DNA of 64,000 nt. It comes from Psychrobacter immobilis. Its GTDB lineage: Bacteria > Pseudomonadota > Gammaproteobacteria > Pseudomonadales > Moraxellaceae. Numbering within the stretch: the first letter of the stretch is position 1; the number at the start of each line of letters is the position of its first letter. Where the stretch lies: assembly GCF_904846235.1 (NCBI RefSeq), contig NZ_CAJGZN010000001.1, positions 62,001-126,000 on the forward strand. The letters run 5' to 3'. This document shows positions 58,216-64,000 of the stretch, in pieces. Made by a program: the position numbers and the translations under genes. A model generated the notes under the pieces. It saw nothing but the letters and a program-made list of their open reading frames with translations, did no database searches and was not told where the DNA came from.

Positions 58216-59010
58216 ATGGCTCTGACACCTAATTCGCCAAATGCAGATAACTCCATGCAAGCGTTAAAGCAATATGGTAGTTATATCGTCACTGCGATTT
58301 TGTTAGCACTGGCCGCCTATTTTGGTTGGACATACTGGCAAAACAACCATGCGCGAGTAGATACCGTCGCCGCCGATCAATATGCTGATATTCAGCAGCT
58401 AAACGAAGAGGTCAAACTGGCCTCGCAAAACCCAGATTTGGAGGCAGAGGCTCAAGAAGCACTTACCCAAAGTCGTAGCCAGCTAGACAAAGATATTGAT
58501 ACCTTGGTCAGTACGCACGGTGAGTCGGTTTACGCATGGCAAGCGCTAATGATAAAGGCACGTCAACAAGTAGACAATGATGACTTTGCAGCAGCGACTG
58601 AGACATTCAAAAAAGCATTGGCCATCGATTTGGGTGATGCTGGTCTAGAAGCGATTACTCGTTTACGCTATGCAAAAACATTATTGGCTGCAGGTGATAC
58701 AGATGCTGCACTTTCAGAAGCAAACAATGATATGCCAAGCTCGTTTGAAGCAAGTCAGCAGGAGCTGCTAGGGGATATTTACTTAGCGCAAGACAATAAA
58801 GATTCAGCGATTAAATCTTATAGCAATGCGTGGGAGCTATTACGTAGCCGTCAAGAAACGCGTGCAGTATTGGCATTAAAGATGGAAAGCTTAGGTATCA
58901 CAGCTGAGCCGATTGCTGAACAAACCAGTCTTGTTCAAGAGCCATCTGCTCCTGAGCCGTCGCTAGTGATGGATACCTCGAACGAAGTCGCTGTCGAAGC
59001 AGGGCAGTAA
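58216..59010 (+). CDS. yfgM: YfgM-family tetratricopeptide membrane protein
   Basis: YfgM is an inner-membrane-anchored periplasmic TPR protein that associates with the SecYEG translocon and PpiD. One membrane span is seen at about residues 22-40 after a short cytoplasmic N-terminus (LKQYGSYIVTAILLALAAYF), followed by helical TPR-like segments. A Pro/Glu/Val-rich tail of about 30 residues makes it longer (264) than E. coli YfgM (206). It sits in the conserved order between hisS and bamB. Confidence 0.88.
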   Translation: MALTPNSPNADNSMQALKQYGSYIVTAILLALAAYFGWTYWQNNHARVDTVAADQYADIQQLNEEVKLASQNPDLEAEAQEALTQSRSQLDKDIDTLVSTHGESVYAWQALMIKARQQVDNDDFAAATETFKKALAIDLGDAGLEAITRLRYAKTLLAAGDTDAALSEANNDMPSSFEASQQELLGDIYLAQDNKDSAIKSYSNAWELLRSRQETRAVLALKMESLGITAEPIAEQTSLVQEPSAPEPSLVMDTSNEVAVEAGQ

Positions 59011-59038
59011 GTCAGTAGGCTAGATATTAAGTCAGTAG
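59008..59038 (+). repeat. Two 11-bp direct repeats with a 20-bp period after yfgM
   Basis: TAAGTCAGTAG occurs at 59008-59018 and 59028-59038. The first copy includes the yfgM stop codon. Confidence 0.6.
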
Positions 59039-59156
59039 TATAGTATTGAGAGTTGGTAATCATCCAAAGCTCTTTTTTAATATAACCTAATGGTTACTAA
59101 TTTGCCGTTGGCCAATTTACCAATTAATAATAATTTATCTGTAGTGAGAACATACA

Positions 59157-60365
59157 ATGACTCAATCTATTCGCTCTAGCAAAATGTTAAACACCAAGAC
59201 TATCAAAAAGACAGTCATGCATGTGGCCGTACTGGCAGTAATGAGCACGGCAGTGATTGGATGTAATCGCGGTATTAAGCCGGTCGTTAATGATCCGGTA
59301 AAATTGGTACAAATCGCTCAGCCGATTAGCGTACTACAGCCTGTATTTAGTACCGATGTTGGCAATAAAAAAGCCAGCAAAAAAGATCCGCTAGATTTGC
59401 AAGTTGGCTATGCCAATGGTCAAATCGTTACTGCATCACGCGGTGGTGAGCTGTCAGGGTTTAATAGTGCAGGCGAGCGCGTATGGTCAATCAATGTTGA
59501 CGACCAAATCACCGGCGGTGTTGCAGTAGATGCATTGAGCCAGACAGCTATCGTTAGTACTCGTGGTGGCAAGGTCATGGCGTTTGATAGCACGACTGGT
59601 GCAAAACGCTGGCAGCAGCAGTTATCAGGTTCGGTTTTGACGCCAGCACTGATTACCAATAATCGTGTGGTATTATCAGCAAATGATGGTTTCTTACATG
59701 GTCTGTCACTACAAACCGGACAATCAGTATGGCAGTTCGCAACTCAAGTACCTGCTATCAGCGTTCGCGGTAGCGCTGCGCCAACTTTATTAGACAATGA
59801 GACAGCGCTTTTAGCAACAGCTGATGGTCGCCTGCATGCAATTACTGTCGATAATGGTCTTCCGCTATGGTCAAGACGTGTTGGCGTAGGTGCTGGTAGT
59901 AGTGAAGTTGAGCGCATGAGCGATGTCGATGGCAAACCTATCTTAGATAAAAATCAGTTATTTGCGATCAGCTATAGTGGTCAGCTATTAGGTATTGATT
60001 TGGCCTCGCGTCAGGTGATGTTCGTCAATGAAATTGCAAGTCTCAAATCACTGGCGGTAAATCCTCAGCAAGTTATCGCTACCAGTTTAGATGGCAAAGT
60101 AGTTGCTTATGATCGCAACAGTGGCGAGACGCTGTGGGAAAGTGATGAATTGGCTTATCGTGATCTCACCAATCCTGTGATGATTGGCAATTATATTGCC
60201 ATTGGTGATTTCGATGGTGTAGTGCATTTGTTTGACCCTGCTACGGGTAGCATCGTTAGTCGCGTAGAGACAAAAGGTGCGTTGACCAACTTGCAAGTCC
60301 AAGGTAGCCGTTTAATGACTCAAAGTACGTCAGGACAAGTCGCTATCTGGCAGTTAGTGCGCTAA
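59157..60365 (+). CDS. bamB: Outer-membrane protein assembly factor BamB
   Basis: BamB is a lipoprotein of the BAM complex that inserts beta-barrel proteins into the outer membrane. A signal peptide ends in the lipobox VIGC near residue 36. The rest is an eight-bladed PQQ-type beta-propeller; repeated blade motifs such as STTGAKRWQQQLSG, LSLQTGQSVWQFAT and DRNSGETLWESDEL are visible. At 402 residues it is near E. coli BamB (392). It sits between yfgM and der, the usual order. Confidence 0.94.
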   Translation: MTQSIRSSKMLNTKTIKKTVMHVAVLAVMSTAVIGCNRGIKPVVNDPVKLVQIAQPISVLQPVFSTDVGNKKASKKDPLDLQVGYANGQIVTASRGGELSGFNSAGERVWSINVDDQITGGVAVDALSQTAIVSTRGGKVMAFDSTTGAKRWQQQLSGSVLTPALITNNRVVLSANDGFLHGLSLQTGQSVWQFATQVPAISVRGSAAPTLLDNETALLATADGRLHAITVDNGLPLWSRRVGVGAGSSEVERMSDVDGKPILDKNQLFAISYSGQLLGIDLASRQVMFVNEIASLKSLAVNPQQVIATSLDGKVVAYDRNSGETLWESDELAYRDLTNPVMIGNYIAIGDFDGVVHLFDPATGSIVSRVETKGALTNLQVQGSRLMTQSTSGQVAIWQLVR

Positions 60366-60758
60366 TAACTATATAGATAGGTGCTTATAGATAATTAACG
60401 AAGTGTAATATTTCACTATAGCCCTTAAGCCTATTCTTGATTGTCATTTATAAAACACAAACGCTGCTTAGTCAGCGTTTAGTGCCTTGTGTAAATTGCT
60501 TGTTTAAACACAGGCTTTCGCGTACTCTATGCGACCGATGTGCTATCCATATATACTACTGATTTATGTATAATAGGTATAATGAATCCATCCTATATAC
60601 TATTTTTAATCGTAAAATAGCCATCTATTATTTTTGCTATTGTTCTATCATCCATTTTAATTAACGGTCAATTGCAGCATATCTATTACTATTGTTATGT
60701 CACTGGTTATAAGAATAACTGTACTGCCCGTCATTGTGCCTTTCACTGAGAGTAACCC
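60366..60758. other. 393-bp spacer between bamB and der
   Basis: An 8-bp perfect stem (AAACGCTG/CAGCGTTT) at 60459-60480 has only a short T tract and may be a weak bamB terminator. TATAAT occurs at 60569 and 60578 without a matching upstream box. No gene is seen. Confidence 0.5.
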
Positions 60759-62180
60759 ATGAGTATCAAGCCTGTGGTCGCCTTAATTGGTCGTCCAAAC
60801 GTCGGTAAATCCACCTTATTTAATCAGTTCACAAAAAGTCGGCAGGCATTGGTCGCTGACCTTTCAGGATTGACTCGTGACCGTCAGTACGGTGATGCAA
60901 CTTATGAAGACAAATCCTTTATCGTTGTAGATACGGGTGGTATCGGTGAAGCTGATGACGGTAGCGGTAATATCGATGACTATATGTCTGAGCAGTCGCA
61001 TACAGCAATCCATGAAGCAGACATCATCGTATTCGTCGTTGACGCTCGTGCCGGTATGATTGGCGCTGATGCTGAAATTGGTAAGTTTTTGCATACGTTA
61101 GGCAAGCCTGTCTATGTTGTCGCCAATAAAGTCGACGGCGTACATGATGCAGCGCCTGCCGAGTTTTATGCATTAGGATTGGGCGAGCCGTATCCGATGG
61201 CAGCCAGTCATGGTCGCGGTGTGGGCAATTTGCTTGAAGTGCTAACAGCTGATATGCCTGAGCAAGAAAACATAGTAGAGCCAAGAGGCTTGAAGCTTGC
61301 CATTATCGGTCGCCCAAATGTTGGTAAATCAACGCTCGTAAACCGCCTGCTTGGCGAAGATCGAGTAGTGGTATTCGATATGCCAGGCACGACGCGTGAT
61401 AGTATTTATATTCCTTATCAGCGTGAAGGTCGCGACTATGTTTTGATCGACACTGCTGGTGTACGTCGCCGTGGTAAAATCGATGAAAAAGTAGAAAAAT
61501 TCTCTGTCATCAAGACCTTGCAAGCGATTGAAGATTCCAACGTAACCGTGATTGTCATTGATGCTCACGAAGGTATCGTGGATCAAGATTTGCATATGAT
61601 TGGTTACGCACTTGACGCTGGCCGAGCGTTAGTCGTTGCGATCAATAAATGGGATGGTCTAACGCAAGATCAAAGAGACTATATCAAGCTTGAAATGGAT
61701 CGCCGTTTTAGCTTTATCCCTTATGTAAAAATACATTTGATTTCAGCATTACATGGTACAGGTGTCGGTAATTTATATCCGTCTATCTTGCGTGCATACA
61801 AATCTTCGATGTTCGAAGTATCGACCAACCGTTTGACCCAGATTTTGCAAGATGCGGTAACGGCCAATCCGCCACCGACCGTTGCTGGTCGTCGTATCAA
61901 GTTACGTTATGCGCATATTGGTGGCCATAATCCACCCGTTATTGTTATTCATGGTAACCAAACCAGTGCGCTTCCTAAGAGCTATCAGCGTTATCTGGAG
62001 AATCAGTTCCGTCAGGTATTTAAGCTAGAAGGCACACCGCTTAACGTTATCTTGAAGCAAAATGACAATCCATATGCTAACAAGAGTGACACGCCGACTA
62101 AGGCAAAAGCTCAGCAATTGCGTCAACGTGAGCGTAATAGATCACAGAAATTTACTACCAAAGATAAAAAGCCTCGTTAA
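60759..62180 (+). CDS. der: Ribosome assembly GTPase Der (EngA)
   Basis: Der is an essential GTPase with two tandem G domains that acts in 50S ribosome assembly. Both P-loops are visible ([14 protein letters not shown] near residue 12, [14 protein letters not shown] near 184), with DTGG and DTAG switch-II motifs and NKVD and NKWD guanine-specificity motifs. A KH-like C-terminal domain follows, ending in a basic tail. At 473 residues it is close to E. coli Der (490). The spacer upstream suggests its own promoter. Confidence 0.97.
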   Translation: MSIKPVVALIGRPNVGKSTLFNQFTKSRQALVADLSGLTRDRQYGDATYEDKSFIVVDTGGIGEADDGSGNIDDYMSEQSHTAIHEADIIVFVVDARAGMIGADAEIGKFLHTLGKPVYVVANKVDGVHDAAPAEFYALGLGEPYPMAASHGRGVGNLLEVLTADMPEQENIVEPRGLKLAIIGRPNVGKSTLVNRLLGEDRVVVFDMPGTTRDSIYIPYQREGRDYVLIDTAGVRRRGKIDEKVEKFSVIKTLQAIEDSNVTVIVIDAHEGIVDQDLHMIGYALDAGRALVVAINKWDGLTQDQRDYIKLEMDRRFSFIPYVKIHLISALHGTGVGNLYPSILRAYKSSMFEVSTNRLTQILQDAVTANPPPTVAGRRIKLRYAHIGGHNPPVIVIHGNQTSALPKSYQRYLENQFRQVFKLEGTPLNVILKQNDNPYANKSDTPTKAKAQQLRQRERNRSQKFTTKDKKPR

Positions 62181-62205
62181 TTCTAGTGTCTATTGGCTTA
62201 TAGTT

Positions 62206-62239
62206 AATGTCATCCGCTTGATAGTGTGATGACATTTTT
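62206..62239 (+). terminator. Rho-independent terminator of der
   Basis: AATGTCATC and GATGACATT form a perfect 9-bp stem with a 13-base loop, followed by TTT. It lies 26 bp after the der stop. Confidence 0.75.
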
Positions 62240-62376
62240 CTATTAATACTCTATAGGTTGAGCTCATAGGTATCTATCTTGCTTAGTACTTCAAAAAATA
62301 CTCAAATGTTTTACTTATCACATCTTTAAAATACCTGTACTATAAATGAAAGCTGCACGCGACTCAGTAGAGTGAT

Positions 62377-64000
62377 ATGAACAACCGTTCGTCTCAAACC
62401 ATCCCCGTACTTATCTGGCGTTCTGTCATACAAGCTGTCATATTGGCAGTGCTGGCAGGTTTTTTATTGCCTTTTATTTATGGCTTAGTACATTACTATC
62501 AAGAGAAAAACCACCATATCCAACAACTGGCAGCATTACTAACGACTAGTGCATCCACTGCAGATGGGGCACAGGTTGTGGCTAAGCAAGTTAATATCTT
62601 GTTAGAGAATGAGCCCACTATTCAAAGTATTGTATTTTACTCAACCTCTGAGCCGATTGAAGATATAGATCAGTCGCTTGATGACTGGAAAAACGCTTTG
62701 TTTGCGCATACTGTCAGTTTTAACTATCCAGTAGTTAGTAAGGGTATTGATGCCGGTAGTGTCACATCTAATAAGTCTGATACCAATCAACAGTTGGCAA
62801 TGGTTCTATCGAATGTTATGAGCGAATCGTCAGCGCCAGATGAGACGACTGATATAGCTACCGAAAATAGCACATTGATTGGTTATATTAATATTACGAT
62901 GGACGTAGAATTGCTACGTTTACATTGGTTCCAAAATATCCTGTGGTTATGGCTAACAACAGTGGTAATGATTGTTATATTTGCCTTATATATTTTTAGA
63001 AAGCTTAATTGGCCAGTTAAAGATATTGAAGTATTAACTGATGTTTGTGACATTGTCATAAACAACGCAAATCTAGAGCAATTACCAGTCATTCCGCAAC
63101 AATTTAATTTTCAAGAACTGACCCAAATCAAAAAAGCATTAATTGTGTTGTTCAACCGTTTACAAGAAGCACGGCAAGGTTATGAAACCCTTGCGGCCTT
63201 TGAACAGCAATTGCACAATAAAGATATGTCACTTGATGTGCAATTGCATAACTTTCAAAGCATGATTTCTCATGAGTTAAAAACGTCATTGAATGCAATT
63301 GTAGGTGGGTTACAACTATTGGATCACGAGGCGCTAAACAGAGAGCAAAAAGACGCGGTAGAGATTATCAGTAGTGGTAGTGATAAATTGGTATTGTCTT
63401 TAGATCATATTATACAGTTGAACCAGATCCAAAAAGGTCAAATAAGAATTCATAAAAATGAGTTTAACCCATTACAGTTAATCGCTGATCTGCTAGCTAA
63501 GTTTGAAAATACAGCTACGCAAAAAGGGCTAGAGCTGATTAGTAATATTCATCATATAGACTATAGCCTATATGGTGATTCAGAAAAAATACATCAGATA
63601 CTATCGATACTACTCAATAATGCGATTAAGTTCACGCCTGTCGGAAGAATTACGATTACGTCGCAACTGACACATTTTAATAAGAGTAATCGCTGGCAAA
63701 TTAGCGTGAAAGATACGGGTATTGGTATTGATAAGGAACACCTAGACGATATATTTAATCCGTTCTTTCAGGTAGATTCGTCGCAAACTCGCCAGTATGA
63801 AGGCTCAGGCGTTGGCTTGCCAATCGTTAGACAAATGGCTCAGCTTATGGGTGCTACTATAGATGTTGATAGTGTGCTTGGCGTAGGTACACAGTTTACA
63901 CTGACCATAGCGATGCCCAATCAACAGCAATCAAAGCAGCAGCGACTATTGTCTGGCCTAACGATTATTTATTATTATTATCATGAGACAGGCTCCTTGT
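62377..64000 (+). CDS. Sensor histidine kinase, 3' end outside window
   Basis: The ATG at 62377 opens a frame that runs off the window, 541 codons so far. Two membrane spans (about residues 17-42 and 188-207) frame a periplasmic sensor domain of about 140 residues. The dimerisation domain has the phosphorylated histidine in MISHELKTSLNAIVGGLQ, and the ATPase domain has the N box ILLNNAIKFTP, DTGIGIDKEHL and GSGVGLPIVRQM. The layout resembles hybrid kinases of the GacS/BarA group, which would add receiver and HPt domains downstream; that cannot be seen. No partner response regulator lies within the window. Confidence 0.9.
   Translation, partial: MNNRSSQTIPVLIWRSVIQAVILAVLAGFLLPFIYGLVHYYQEKNHHIQQLAALLTTSASTADGAQVVAKQVNILLENEPTIQSIVFYSTSEPIEDIDQSLDDWKNALFAHTVSFNYPVVSKGIDAGSVTSNKSDTNQQLAMVLSNVMSESSAPDETTDIATENSTLIGYINITMDVELLRLHWFQNILWLWLTTVVMIVIFALYIFRKLNWPVKDIEVLTDVCDIVINNANLEQLPVIPQQFNFQELTQIKKALIVLFNRLQEARQGYETLAAFEQQLHNKDMSLDVQLHNFQSMISHELKTSLNAIVGGLQLLDHEALNREQKDAVEIISSGSDKLVLSLDHIIQLNQIQKGQIRIHKNEFNPLQLIADLLAKFENTATQKGLELISNIHHIDYSLYGDSEKIHQILSILLNNAIKFTPVGRITITSQLTHFNKSNRWQISVKDTGIGIDKEHLDDIFNPFFQVDSSQTRQYEGSGVGLPIVRQMAQLMGATIDVDSVLGVGTQFTLTIAMPNQQQSKQQRLLSGLTIIYYYYHETGSL

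Overview
The window reads as chromosomal DNA of a gammaproteobacterium of the family Moraxellaceae, most probably Psychrobacter. The grounds are the protein sequences themselves, the fused nuoCD gene, and the conserved run rlmN-pilW-rodZ-ispG-hisS-yfgM-bamB-der. No search could be run, so the genus is an impression. No rRNA, tRNA, insertion sequence, prophage or CRISPR array was found. Coding density is high and genes lie on both strands.

Region by region: (1) 1-15346 is the nuo operon for respiratory complex I, from the 3' part of nuoB through nuoCD, E, F, G, H, I, J, K, L, M and N, ending in a strong terminator. (2) 15541-19807 holds a ferredoxin-NADP reductase, an unrecognised protein on the minus strand, a TonB-like protein, a candidate 44-residue repeat peptide and an MscS channel. 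(3) 19857-25252 holds ybeY and phoL on the minus strand and two ubiquinone-biosynthesis flavin hydroxylases on the plus strand. (4) 25289-26521 is an A+T-rich gene for a PIN/NYN-like putative nuclease, followed convergently by a LysO-type exporter. (5) 27699-33363 is a lipid-related cluster: one 902-residue protein joining CDP-alcohol phosphotransferase, alpha/beta hydrolase and methyltransferase domains, a patatin-like protein without the usual catalytic pair, a short-chain dehydrogenase and a convergent CdsA-type cytidylyltransferase. (6) 33470-39003 is the de novo NAD pathway (nadB, nadA, nadC) with a Nudix-like/winged-helix regulator. A shared palindrome lies upstream of nadA and of nadC. 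(7) 39306-43048 holds a MarC protein, a LysE/ArgO exporter and three genes of unknown function that look like diverged copies of one domain. (8) 43203-50994 holds rluB, folD, psiE-like, corA, a DUF2237 gene, hisZ and purA. (9) 51328-62180 holds ndk and the conserved rlmN-to-der cluster, and the window ends inside a sensor histidine kinase gene.

How the parts fit together: the nuo genes build one membrane complex and are nearly gapless, except for a spacer between nuoB and nuoCD that carries four copies of a 20-bp repeat. The nad genes look like one regulon under a local repressor. The lipid cluster has the enzyme classes expected for making and remodelling an unusual CDP-diacylglycerol-derived lipid, and is the best candidate here for an undescribed pathway. 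The triplicated unknown genes at 40845-43048 are the second. Short tandem repeats with a 20-21 bp period recur in several otherwise unrelated intergenic spacers.
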